Positions 8,090 through 16,256 of a stretch of DNA of 64,000 nt are shown piece after piece. Source of the stretch: Pseudoalteromonas phenolica (GTDB lineage Bacteria > Pseudomonadota > Gammaproteobacteria > Enterobacterales > Alteromonadaceae); contig NZ_PPSW01000035.1 of assembly GCF_005876835.1 (NCBI RefSeq), forward strand, positions 1 through 64,000, given 5' to 3'. The notes under the pieces are model-generated. The model had not been told where the DNA came from and made no database searches. It was given only the letters and a program-made list of their open reading frames with translations. The translations under genes and the position numbers were made by a program. The first letter of the stretch is position 1; each line of letters starts with the position of its first letter.

Positions 8090-9208
8090 ATGAAAGTTTA
8101 TTTAGTTGGAGGCGCTGTTCGTGACGCGCTTTTAAATTACCCAGTTGTAGAACACGATTATGTCGTCGTCGGTAGCACCCCTGATGAAATGCAGTCTTTA
8201 GGCTACAAACAAGTTGGGAAAGACTTCCCTGTTTTTTTACACCCGAAAAGTAAAGACGAATACGCCCTCGCTCGTAAAGAACGTAAAAACGGACAAGGTT
8301 ATACCGGCTTTATATGTGACTTCGACCCGACAGTCACGTTAGAAGAAGACTTGTATCGCCGTGATTTAACTATCAACGCCATTGCACAAGATGAAAATGG
8401 ACAGCTGATTGACCCTTGCCAGGGCCAAGCAGATATAAAAAGCCGCTTACTTAGGCATACTGGCCCAGCTTTTAGTGAAGACCCACTCCGCATTTTACGC
8501 GTTGCTCGATTTGCTGCGCGTTACCATCATTTAGGCTTTACCATTGCGCCTGAAACGCTTTTGCTTATGAAAGATATGGTTGCCAGTGGTGAACTTAAAA
8601 CATTAACCAAAGAGCGTATCTGGATAGAGATAGAAAAATGTCTAAAAACCAAAACCCTTCATTTATTCTTAGAAGTAATAAATGACATTAATGCTTTAGC
8701 TGATGTCCTTCCTATTTTGCCAAGCTGGTCCAACTTAGAAACCAAAAAAATAACAAGTGCTAATCAATTTGTAGCCACAAAAGAGATTGCAATTGATTCT
8801 GACACACTGCAAGTTTGTCACTTTTGTTTTTGTCTTGAAACCAGCTCACCTGATGGCCTTAAACATATAGAACAGACGTTAAAGATCCCCAGCACTTTTG
8901 CAAACAGCTTGAGAGACTTTAAGTTATTAAATAACTTTTTAAATGAAAAAGACTTTAGCCCTGAAAATATTTTAGAGTTCTTTAACCTTATAGATCTTTG
9001 GCGTCGTCCAGAACGTTTTAACTTGTTACTAGAGATACTAAAATATACACAGTGTCAGCAGGATATTGCACAAACGCTACAAAATTGTGCGATGGCATCT
9101 CAAGCGGTTACTGCACAACAGGTCATCTCATTAGGATATCACGGTGCAGCGATTAAACTTGGATTACAAACAGCGCGAATTGCTGCAATAGAAAAAACAC
9201 TCAGTTAA
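8090..9208 (+). CDS. cca: CCA tRNA nucleotidyltransferase
   Basis: Adds or repairs the 3' CCA end of tRNAs using CTP and ATP. The 372-residue class II enzyme has the GGAVRD loop (7-12), metal-binding acidic residues Glu21 and Asp23 (EHDYVVVG), the RRDLTINAIAQ motif near 110 and the EDPLRILRVARFAARY helix. E. coli Cca (412 residues) has a C-terminal HD phosphohydrolase domain. No HD motif can be seen in the C-terminal half here, so this is the HD-less form, with tRNA synthesis but probably no phosphatase activity. The gene is divergent from gspA across about 100 bp. Confidence 0.95.
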   Translation: MKVYLVGGAVRDALLNYPVVEHDYVVVGSTPDEMQSLGYKQVGKDFPVFLHPKSKDEYALARKERKNGQGYTGFICDFDPTVTLEEDLYRRDLTINAIAQDENGQLIDPCQGQADIKSRLLRHTGPAFSEDPLRILRVARFAARYHHLGFTIAPETLLLMKDMVASGELKTLTKERIWIEIEKCLKTKTLHLFLEVINDINALADVLPILPSWSNLETKKITSANQFVATKEIAIDSDTLQVCHFCFCLETSSPDGLKHIEQTLKIPSTFANSLRDFKLLNNFLNEKDFSPENILEFFNLIDLWRRPERFNLLLEILKYTQCQQDIAQTLQNCAMASQAVTAQQVISLGYHGAAIKLGLQTARIAAIEKTLS

Positions 9209-9657
9209 CAGCTCGCTCTTTTTACATACATTTAGAGGTGTTTTTTTATTCAACATCTCTAAAGTTCCCATTATTTTTTATTTTCCTCCTTAAATGCTCA
9301 TTATTGAAACAGCCCAATTAACATTAACAAGAACAACAAAGTTACATTTCCGAACACTAAAAAAGCAACATCTTTAACGAAAGTTTGCACACACTAACAA
9401 AGAGTTAAAACAAATATTAACAAACCAAACAGCAACCCTCACCTGTAAATTTAAGATTACAAAAACACAAGCTGTAAACCGCTGTAATTAAATAACAAAA
9501 ACAATTAAAACCCAAAATAAAAACACAATTCACAAAAAGGGAACATTTAACACAAACAGAGCAAAGAATTAAGTAACAATTACTTATGCTAAAAACAGTA
9601 CCTGACCTATGGCACATGCAACGCATGTGAGATTCAAAACAAATAGAGAAAGGTTAT
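9209..9657 (+). other. Long G-poor intergenic leader between cca and the TonB receptor
   Basis: A 449-bp gap. It begins with an imperfect hairpin (9231-9263) and then becomes rich in A and C and very poor in G on the plus strand, with many aaca-type words. I see no convincing ORF or RNA gene. It probably holds the promoter and an unstructured 5' leader of the receptor gene. Confidence 0.5.
9231..9263 (+). terminator. Possible terminator of cca
   Basis: tttagaggtgtt can pair with aacatctctaaa (one G-U wobble). The T run falls in the loop and a second T-rich stretch lies about 10 bp further on. The form is unusual, so confidence is low. Confidence 0.35.
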
Positions 9658-12561
9658 ATGTTGAAGAAGTTAAACCTATTAACAGCAAGCATTCAGGCTG
9701 CTGTACTAGCAGGTACTGCAGCAGGTACTGTTGCGGTAGCAAATACAGATACTGAAGCGCAAAAAGTAGAGCGCATTCAGGTTACGGGTTCTAAAATTAA
9801 GCGTTTTAACCTAACGTCTCCAACTCCGGTTACTGTGATCGGTGGTGTTGAACTAGAAAACCAAGGTATTACTAACGTAAACGACCTACTTGAAGAAATG
9901 CCTCAAGCGACAGTTGGCCTTTCTCCTGAAACAACGACTAACTACATTTATGCTTCAGGCCTGAATACAACTGACCTTCGTGGTTTAGGTTCAGAGCGTA
10001 CTTTAGTGCTTGTTAATGGTCGTCGTTTCGTACCTGGCTCTGTAGGTGACACTGCTGTTGACTTAAACAACATCCCTACGTCAATGATTGAGCGTATTGA
10101 AATCGCAACAGGTGGTGCTGCTGCTGTTTATGGTGCAGATGCTGTTGCAGGTGTTGTAAACATCATTACTAAAAAGTCTATGGACGGTATCGAAGTTGAC
10201 GTTTCAACAGTTCGTCCAGAGCAAAGCGGTGGTGAGTCAAACTATTTCTCAATCACTGGCGGTATGGAAGCAGATAAATTATCTTTCATTGCCTCTTTAA
10301 ACTACACAGAAAACGAAAGCTACACAAAGCTTAGCCGTGATTTCTTCGCAAACCCAGTAAACTCATACGGCAACCCAGCAAATGCAAGCGGTGACGACAA
10401 TGTTCCTGGTCGCGTTATTCTTGGTCAACCAACTGCGCTTGCGTATTACTCTGAAGGTGGTGATTTCTTCACGAAAAACGCTTTCTCTACAGATGGTTAC
10501 TTAAACCACCATTACACATTTGATGAGAACGGTAACATCCGTGCATTCGACAACGGCCTTGGTATGATCCCAAATCCAGGTGTTGGCCGTGATGCAAACC
10601 GTTACTTCACTGATGCAAACAATATGGGTGATGGTATCTTTAGCGATGGTTATAAGTCTTACTTCCAAACTCCGCTTGAGCGTGTAATTGCATCAGCTTA
10701 CGGTACTTATCAGCTAAATGATGAGCATGCATTAACGTTTGACTTCACTTACTCAAACACAGATGCAACAACAGAAAGCTCACCTGCTTTCTTCCGTCAC
10801 ACGATTCGTCGCGACAACGCATTCATCAAAGATGATATGGCGAAGCTAATGGACGACAATGAGCTTACTTCTGTAACGCTTCGCCAAGCAAACGAGCACC
10901 TTTGGGGTGACCGTATGTACAACCAAGAGCGTGAAGTATTCCGTACTTCTTTTGGCGCTGAAGGTTACTTAACTGATGACTGGGGTTACAGCACATACGT
11001 TCAATATGGACGTATCGAGCAAGATACGCTTTGGACAGGTGAAGTATTAACACAAAACCTTACAAACGCGATTGACGCTGTAGAGTATAACGGTCAAATC
11101 GTATGTGCTGATCGCGATGCAGAAGGCAATGTGGTTGGTGCAATTGAAGGTTGTACACCTTTCAACCCAATGGGCGCTACATCTGCAACAGCAGCTCAGC
11201 AAGATTACATTGCAACGACGGCAACTCGTTTTGCTAAACACGACCAAGTTGTATTTGCATTAACTGTAGATGGTTCTTTGTATGAACTACCAGCAGGTTA
11301 TGTAGCTGCAGCATTCACAGCGGAGCACCGTCGTGAATCAGCAACAACTGCACCATCTGAAAACATGGAAAAAGGCTTAATTTTCGGTAACTCTAGCCTT
11401 CCGATGGACGGTGAAATTGAAGTTGACGAACTATCAGCTGAAATCTCAATCCCACTTCTTGAAGATGCTTTCCTTGCGACAGATCTAACACTAGAAACTG
11501 CATTCCGTTACATGGACTACTCTGTAACTGGTTCTGATAACGCGTGGAAACTAGCACTTAACTGGGGTGTAACTGACGACCTACGTGTACGTTTAAACCG
11601 TTCAAAATCAGTACGTGCGCCAAACCTAGGTGATTTATTCACACCAAACTCAAAAACGTTTAGCTCAGGTCGTGCGGACGTATGTCGTGCTGATTCAATT
11701 GCAAGTTCTGGTAGCAAGTACAAAGACAATGTCATCAAGAATTGTCAAGCAGATGGCCTAGCTTCTGGTTGGATGCCAACTGATGAGTGGATCGGTGGCG
11801 GTAGCCTGCCTGGTTACATTCAAGGTAACCAAAACCTTGAGAATGAAGTATCAAACGACTACACAGTCGGTGTAATTTACACGCCTTCATTCGTAGACGG
11901 TTTAGACTTCACAGTGGACTACTGGTCATTTGAAGTTGATGGCGCAATTGAATACTTCGGTCGTAACAGTGTTGCACTATGTTATGAGTCATCTTCTTTA
12001 GATAACCCATTCTGTGGTAACTTTGAGCGTGACGAGAAGACGGGCAATATCACTCACTTCTACACTCGTCCAATCAATGCTGCACAAATCACTAAGAAAG
12101 GTATGGACTTCGAGTCAGCTTACCGTACAGACGTATTCAACGGTAGCCTATCTCTTAAGCTAACTGCAACGTACCTAATTGATGACAACCAAAACTCAAC
12201 TGGTCGTGAAGAAGACTTCCGTAACTACGTTGGTGAAACTGCATCTCCACGCTGGAAAGGTCGTTTAAGTGCTGTTTACTCTCAAGATGATTCATCTTAC
12301 GTGTTAACGGCAAACTACCGTCATTCAACTGTAAATGACAACGACTGGACTGCAGAAGACAACAACTATAACGATATCCCGTCTTACACGACATTTGATT
12401 TCATGTACAAGACGTATCTAATGGATGAGTTACAGTTACGTGTAGGTATTAACAACCTATTAGACCGTGAACCACCACGTAACCCGTTCACTTATGATGA
12501 TGGTGAATTCTTTGACGTGAAAGGTCGCCGTCTATCAATCGGTGCTAAATACACTTTCTAA
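9658..12561 (+). CDS. TonB-dependent outer-membrane receptor, substrate unknown
   Basis: A 967-residue outer-membrane active transporter. It has a signal peptide (MLKKLNLLTASIQAAVLAG, cleaved near residue 29), a plug domain at about 40-165 (IQVTGSKIKRF; ALA-rich GAAAVYGADAVAGVVNIITK) and a 22-strand barrel. The barrel holds the family motif RSKSVRAPNLGDLF near 650 and ends in an aromatic residue (YTF), as outer-membrane proteins do. A GAGAAAGG ribosome site precedes the ATG. The gene stands alone, with a long leader before it and a UUCG-loop terminator after it. No transporter, hydrolase or regulator beside it hints at the substrate. Alteromonads use this subfamily for peptides, siderophores or sugars. 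Confidence 0.93.
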   Translation: MLKKLNLLTASIQAAVLAGTAAGTVAVANTDTEAQKVERIQVTGSKIKRFNLTSPTPVTVIGGVELENQGITNVNDLLEEMPQATVGLSPETTTNYIYASGLNTTDLRGLGSERTLVLVNGRRFVPGSVGDTAVDLNNIPTSMIERIEIATGGAAAVYGADAVAGVVNIITKKSMDGIEVDVSTVRPEQSGGESNYFSITGGMEADKLSFIASLNYTENESYTKLSRDFFANPVNSYGNPANASGDDNVPGRVILGQPTALAYYSEGGDFFTKNAFSTDGYLNHHYTFDENGNIRAFDNGLGMIPNPGVGRDANRYFTDANNMGDGIFSDGYKSYFQTPLERVIASAYGTYQLNDEHALTFDFTYSNTDATTESSPAFFRHTIRRDNAFIKDDMAKLMDDNELTSVTLRQANEHLWGDRMYNQEREVFRTSFGAEGYLTDDWGYSTYVQYGRIEQDTLWTGEVLTQNLTNAIDAVEYNGQIVCADRDAEGNVVGAIEGCTPFNPMGATSATAAQQDYIATTATRFAKHDQVVFALTVDGSLYELPAGYVAAAFTAEHRRESATTAPSENMEKGLIFGNSSLPMDGEIEVDELSAEISIPLLEDAFLATDLTLETAFRYMDYSVTGSDNAWKLALNWGVTDDLRVRLNRSKSVRAPNLGDLFTPNSKTFSSGRADVCRADSIASSGSKYKDNVIKNCQADGLASGWMPTDEWIGGGSLPGYIQGNQNLENEVSNDYTVGVIYTPSFVDGLDFTVDYWSFEVDGAIEYFGRNSVALCYESSSLDNPFCGNFERDEKTGNITHFYTRPINAAQITKKGMDFESAYRTDVFNGSLSLKLTATYLIDDNQNSTGREEDFRNYVGETASPRWKGRLSAVYSQDDSSYVLTANYRHSTVNDNDWTAEDNNYNDIPSYTTFDFMYKTYLMDELQLRVGINNLLDREPPRNPFTYDDGEFFDVKGRRLSIGAKYTF

Positions 12562-12585
12562 TCTAGTTAGAAGTTAGTATTTCGA

Positions 12586-12610
12586 AACGCCTCTTCGGAG
12601 GCGTTTTTTA
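12586..12610 (+). terminator. Intrinsic terminator of the TonB receptor gene
   Basis: Perfect 8-bp stem aacgcctc / gaggcgtt closed by a UUCG tetraloop and followed by a T run, 24 bp after the stop codon. Confidence 0.95.
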
Positions 12611-12671
12611 TTGCCTCAAACTGACACTTGATCATGATAATTTTAAAGCCAAGCTATTATTACTTGAGCTA

Positions 12672-12794
12672 ATGAAAATTGGGATTAGCCGTCTCTCGTT
12701 TCTCGTTTCTCGTTTCTCGTTTCTCGTTTCTCGTTTCTCGTTTCTCGTTTCTCGTTTCTCGTTTCTCAAGAGATTATTTACTATTTTGTTTTAG
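12672..12794 (+). CDS. Possible 40-residue hydrophobic peptide read through the 7-bp repeat
   Basis: An ATG at 12672 opens a 40-codon frame through the whole tandem repeat to a TAG at 12794. Because 7 bp is not a multiple of three, the repeat translates as a seven-residue period (SRFSFLV), giving a basic, hydrophobic, membrane-like peptide. The ribosome site is weak and I see no clear promoter. The repeat unit has no stop in any frame, so an open frame is expected by chance. This is speculative. Confidence 0.15.
   Translation: MKIGISRLSFLVSRFSFLVSRFSFLVSRFSFLKRLFTILF
12694..12767. repeat. Ten perfect copies of a 7-bp tandem repeat (tctcgtt)
   Basis: The unit tctcgtt starts at 12694, 12701 and so on to 12757 with no mismatch, then a partial copy tctc. 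It lies between the terminators of two convergent transcripts (TonB receptor and uppP operon). A perfect array of this length is prone to copy-number change by replication slippage. Confidence 0.98.
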
Positions 12795-12798
12795 ACAT

Positions 12799-12822
12799 AA
12801 AAAAACAGCGCCGAAGCGCTGT
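12799..12822 (-). terminator. Intrinsic terminator of the folB-folK-uppP operon
   Basis: acagcgc / gcgctgt stem with a 4-nt loop (cgaa on the plus strand, uucg in the minus-strand RNA). A run of T follows on the minus strand (A run at 12799-12805). Confidence 0.92.
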
Positions 12823-12855
12823 CATTATAGTCATGCTAAAAAACTTAAATAACGT

Positions 12856-13662
12856 TTACCACATTAAGAAAGCAAATAGTCCTAGACCTAAAAGCAAACG
12901 GTAAACTACAAACGGGAACATGCCCATTTTCTCAATCACTTTTAAGAAAAAGTAAATACACGCGTAAGCCGCAATAAACGATAACACCGCACCTAAAATA
13001 ATCGCGTTCCAATCAATCAGTTCATCGCCTGTCGATAGCTTATAGATATAGTATGAACCCGCTGCAGCAATAACGGGAATAGACATCAAGAAAGAGAAAC
13101 GTGCTGCACTTTGCTTATTCAAACCAAGTAATAGACCCGTTGTCATTGTTATACCTGAGCGCGATGTGCCCGGGAATAACATAGCAACCACTTGCGACAA
13201 ACCAATCAATAGCGCCATTACCCAGTTAATTTGATAAATGGTTTTGATTTGTTTCGCTTTTGCATCGGCATACCAAAGTAATAAGCCAAATACGATGGTC
13301 GTTGTAGCTATGATCCACGCATTACGAGAATATACTTCTACGAAATCTTTTAATAAGTAACCAATAATCAATGACGGTAAGGTTGCCAAAATGATCCACC
13401 AGCCAAGCTGGCTATCATCCGTTTTTTTGCCTTTTGCACCAAATGAGTTAAACCAAGCAGTTAAAATATCAACAACTTCTTTTCTGAAATAGATAATCAC
13501 CGCTAACAATGTGCCAACGTGAACAGCGACATCAAAGGCCGTGCCTTGATCTTGCCAGCCCAATACCTGTGACGGCAGAATTAAATGTGCTGAACTCGAA
13601 ATAGGTAAAAACTCTGTCAGACCTTGTACTAGGGCCAACACAATAATTTCAATAATGCTCAT
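12856..13662 (-). CDS. uppP: Undecaprenyl-diphosphate phosphatase UppP (BacA)
   Basis: Recycles the cell-wall lipid carrier by removing a phosphate from undecaprenyl diphosphate; overproduction is known to give bacitracin resistance. The 268-residue polytopic membrane protein carries both signatures: LVQGLTEFLPISSSAHLIL at about 12-30, and the PGTSRSG motif with catalytic Ser/Arg near 163-169. The length is standard. It is the last gene of the folB-folK-uppP operon, with only 3 bp between folK and uppP. E. coli also keeps bacA beside folB. Confidence 0.97.
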   Translation of the reverse strand: MSIIEIIVLALVQGLTEFLPISSSAHLILPSQVLGWQDQGTAFDVAVHVGTLLAVIIYFRKEVVDILTAWFNSFGAKGKKTDDSQLGWWIILATLPSLIIGYLLKDFVEVYSRNAWIIATTTIVFGLLLWYADAKAKQIKTIYQINWVMALLIGLSQVVAMLFPGTSRSGITMTTGLLLGLNKQSAARFSFLMSIPVIAAAGSYYIYKLSTGDELIDWNAIILGAVLSFIAAYACIYFFLKVIEKMGMFPFVVYRLLLGLGLFAFLMW

Positions 13663-13665
13663 GGG

Positions 13666-14145
13666 TTAGAACTCCACTTTCCATAGCTTTTGGTTTAAGT
13701 TGTTATAATTTTGCCAAAGTTCACCTATGGTTTGCTTGGCTACTGGGTGATAAAAATGCGGTGCTAATTCAGCCAATGGCTGTAATACAAACGCATTCTT
13801 GGTAATTTCATCACGAGGCAATTGTGCAGGTGAGTCACAAATTACATCATCATAAAAAAGTAGGTCGAGATCGAGCGTACGTGGGCTAAACTTTTTATCT
13901 GACGGTGTTCGGCCATTATCTCTTTCGATCTGTTTGAGCAAAGCACACACCTGTTCAAGCGGCATATCTGTTTGTGCTACAAAGACTGAATTAAAAAAGT
14001 TATTGCCATTAAAACCAACGGCTTCACTTTCAAAGACACTAGAATGCTGATACTCAGGAAAGCTTGCAGCTAAGGCTTTCAAGCCGGCACGTAGATGCTT
14101 TTCTCTGTCGACGTTTGAACCTAAACTTATAAAAATCTGTGCCAT
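13666..14145 (-). CDS. folK: 2-amino-4-hydroxy-6-hydroxymethyldihydropteridine diphosphokinase (HPPK)
   Basis: Transfers pyrophosphate from ATP to 6-hydroxymethyl-dihydropterin in folate synthesis. The 159-residue protein opens with ISLGSNVDREKHL and has the FFNSVF segment and the catalytic FSPRTLDLDLLFYDD motif (about 86-100) with its metal-binding Asp pair. It follows folB by 1 bp, so two steps of the folate pathway are translated together. Confidence 0.96.
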   Translation of the reverse strand: MAQIFISLGSNVDREKHLRAGLKALAASFPEYQHSSVFESEAVGFNGNNFFNSVFVAQTDMPLEQVCALLKQIERDNGRTPSDKKFSPRTLDLDLLFYDDVICDSPAQLPRDEITKNAFVLQPLAELAPHFYHPVAKQTIGELWQNYNNLNQKLWKVEF

Positions 14146-14146
14146 G

Positions 14147-14503
14147 TTAAGCTGCTTTCGCTCGAGTGATCTCTACACCAACGGTTTGCGCTGCAGGCAC
14201 TGCTGCGGGCTTACTCACCTTAATCGTCACTTGTGTGACGTTGTATTTCTCTAAAATCAATGCTGCGAGTTGCTCAACTAAGGTTTCAAGTAATTCAACT
14301 GGTTTGGCTGTGGTATGCGTAATTATATCTTCGCTAACTTTTGCATAATCGACTGCTAAGTTAATGTCATCACTCTGCGCTGCAGCTCGAATATCAGTCA
14401 GCATTTCCACATCAAAGTACAAACTTTGTTTACTTTCTTTCTCAAAATCGTACACGCCAATAATGGTTTCAACATGTAGCTGAGAAATATAGACCTTATC
14501 CAT
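14147..14503 (-). CDS. folB: Dihydroneopterin aldolase FolB
   Basis: Splits 7,8-dihydroneopterin to 6-hydroxymethyl-dihydropterin and glycolaldehyde. It has 118 residues, the family's usual length. The start (MDKVYISQLHVETIIGVYDF) and the YAKVSEDI and VELLETLVEQLA segments are typical of the FolB fold. It is the first gene of folB-folK-uppP and is divergent from plsY across 112 bp, as in E. coli. Confidence 0.96.
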   Translation of the reverse strand: MDKVYISQLHVETIIGVYDFEKESKQSLYFDVEMLTDIRAAAQSDDINLAVDYAKVSEDIITHTTAKPVELLETLVEQLAALILEKYNVTQVTIKVSKPAAVPAAQTVGVEITRAKAA

Positions 14504-14615
14504 TCACGCCCCACTTTGGTATTTTGTCTGTGACAAATAGATTAGTAACTTATATAGTTACATTCGAATCGGGAAATGATAGCCGAAATACGCTGAAGAC
14601 AAAATAAGGAAACCT

Positions 14616-15203
14616 GTGTTAATTACGTTAATCTGCATATGTGCCTATTTAATTGGCTCTGTATCGTCTGCAGTGCTCGTATGTCAGTTATTCAAATTAC
14701 CCGACCCTCGCTTTTCTGGCTCAAATAATCCAGGCGCAACCAATGTGCTGCGTTTAGGCGGCAAACTTCCCGCCGCTTTAGTACTCACCTTCGACATCTT
14801 GAAAGGTACAATTCCTGTTTGGGGCGCTTACTTTTTAGGTGTAGAGCCAAACTGGTTGGGCGCAATAGCTGTCGCAGCTTGCCTTGGTCACATCTATCCG
14901 GTTTTCTTTCATTTTAATGGGGGGAAAGCCGTTGCTACTGCATTTGGCGCTTTATTACCTATTGGGTTAAGTTTAGGTGGACTGTTGATTGCAACGTGGG
15001 CCATTGTGGTTTGGCTCACACGATATTCATCGCTAGGCGCGATTGTTACCGTTGCTCTGGCTCCGTTTTATACTTGGCTGATCAAACCGCTTTATACTGT
15101 GCCAGTGAGCTTTTTAACTGTGCTGATTATCTTTCGTCATCGCGCCAATATAAAAAGGCTCCTTCAAGGGAAAGAGCCAAAAATAGGTAAGAAGAAAGCT
15201 TAG
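14616..15203 (+). CDS. plsY: Acyl-phosphate:glycerol-3-phosphate acyltransferase PlsY
   Basis: Makes lysophosphatidic acid from acyl-phosphate and glycerol-3-phosphate, the first committed step of phospholipid synthesis with PlsX. The 195-residue membrane protein has the three PlsY motifs: GSVSSAVLVC near the start, SGSNNPGATNVLR (about 34-46) and FNGGKAVATAFG (about 101-112). The start is GTG at 14616, with AAGGA 5 bp before it. It converges on tsaD with no clear terminator between them. Confidence 0.96.
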   Translation: MLITLICICAYLIGSVSSAVLVCQLFKLPDPRFSGSNNPGATNVLRLGGKLPAALVLTFDILKGTIPVWGAYFLGVEPNWLGAIAVAACLGHIYPVFFHFNGGKAVATAFGALLPIGLSLGGLLIATWAIVVWLTRYSSLGAIVTVALAPFYTWLIKPLYTVPVSFLTVLIIFRHRANIKRLLQGKEPKIGKKKA

Positions 15204-15213
15204 TTTTAAAATC

Positions 15214-16227
15214 TTATAGCGCTGGTAAGCTTTCAATCGGCCAACGCGGCTGAGTTTTCATGTCTAACGTTGCGTATTGCTTAGCTTTTAATCTCTGCAT
15301 ACCTGCAAAAGCAATCATCGCGCCATTATCAGTACAGAACTCAGTACGTGGATAAAACACCTGCCCTTTCATACCTTGCATCATGCGCTCAAGCTTTTGG
15401 CGCAGTTCAGTGTTTGCACTCACACCGCCTGCAATGACTAAACGTTTTATGCCCGTCTCTTTCAGGGCACGTTTACACTTAATCGCCAGAGTATCGATTA
15501 CAGCAGTTTGGAATGCATGAGCAATATCAGCTTTGGTTTGTTCGTCATCACCTTCGCTACGAATGGTGTTGGCTGCTGCCGTTTTTAAACCACTAAAACT
15601 AAAATCTAAGCCTGGTTTATCTGTCATAGGTCGCGGAAAAGTAAAACGTCCGAGCGTCCCCTGCTCGGCCATTTTTGCCAGTAGCGGACCGCCAGGATAG
15701 TCTAAACCTAATAATTTAGCAGTCTTATCAAATGCCTCACCTGCGGCATCATCAACTGACTCACCTAGCACTTCATATTCACCTATGCCTGCCACTTTCA
15801 CCATCATGGTATGGCCGCCAGAGACAAGTAAAGCAACAAATGGAAACTCTGGTTGCTCGTCTTCAAGCATCGGCGCTAATAAATGGCCTTCCATATGATG
15901 CACCGCTACAGCAGGCTTATCCCATGCAAATGCCAAAGAGCGACCAATTGAAGTACCGACCAATAAAGCACCAACCAATCCAGGACCTGCAGTATAAGCA
16001 ACACCATCGATGTCTTCTGGGCCACAACCTGCTTCTTTAAAAGCTTCATCTATCAGTGGAATGGTTTTGCGGACATGATCTCGAGAAGCCAGCTCAGGTA
16101 CAACACCGCCGTAGTCAGCATGCACTTTTACTTGGCTGTAAAGCTTATGAGCTAGTAAACCCTGTTCATCATCGTAGATTGCAATTCCCGTCTCGTCACA
16201 AGATGATTCAATGCCTAAAATGCGCAT
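15214..16227 (-). CDS. tsaD: tRNA N6-adenosine threonylcarbamoyltransferase TsaD
   Basis: Transfers the threonylcarbamoyl group onto A37 of ANN-decoding tRNAs, working with TsaB, TsaC and TsaE. The 337 residues begin with MRILGIESSCDETG, carry the iron-binding HHMEGHLLAP motif near 110 and the GGVSANTELR motif near 269. The ATG at 16227 lies 8 bp after GGAGA and gives the standard N-terminus; a TTG one codon earlier is in frame. In E. coli tsaD is next to rpsU-dnaG-rpoD. Here yjaG lies upstream instead. Confidence 0.96.
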   Translation of the reverse strand: MRILGIESSCDETGIAIYDDEQGLLAHKLYSQVKVHADYGGVVPELASRDHVRKTIPLIDEAFKEAGCGPEDIDGVAYTAGPGLVGALLVGTSIGRSLAFAWDKPAVAVHHMEGHLLAPMLEDEQPEFPFVALLVSGGHTMMVKVAGIGEYEVLGESVDDAAGEAFDKTAKLLGLDYPGGPLLAKMAEQGTLGRFTFPRPMTDKPGLDFSFSGLKTAAANTIRSEGDDEQTKADIAHAFQTAVIDTLAIKCKRALKETGIKRLVIAGGVSANTELRQKLERMMQGMKGQVFYPRTEFCTDNGAMIAFAGMQRLKAKQYATLDMKTQPRWPIESLPAL

Positions 16228-16256
16228 CAATAATTCTCCAGTCTTTAATCTTTACG

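Noticed and set aside
7990..8091. Longer in-frame start for the GspA-like ATPase
   Set aside because: It would overlap the start of the divergent cca and add 34 residues unlike the family; the internal GTG has a ribosome site.
8090..9208. Frameshift as the reason for the short Cca
   Set aside because: The frame runs smoothly to its stop and the bases downstream do not encode an HD domain in any frame; the HD-less form is a known type.
9209..9657. Degraded gene in the leader of the TonB receptor
   Set aside because: No frame shows similarity to a family; the composition is extreme on one strand, unlike decayed coding sequence.
9658..12561. TonB receptor as the importer for the galactoside locus
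   Set aside because: It is more than 20 kb from that locus, with its own terminator and unrelated neighbours; nothing in its sequence links it to galactosides.
12694..12767. CRISPR array
   Set aside because: The unit is 7 bp with no spacers and there are no cas genes; it is a simple tandem repeat.
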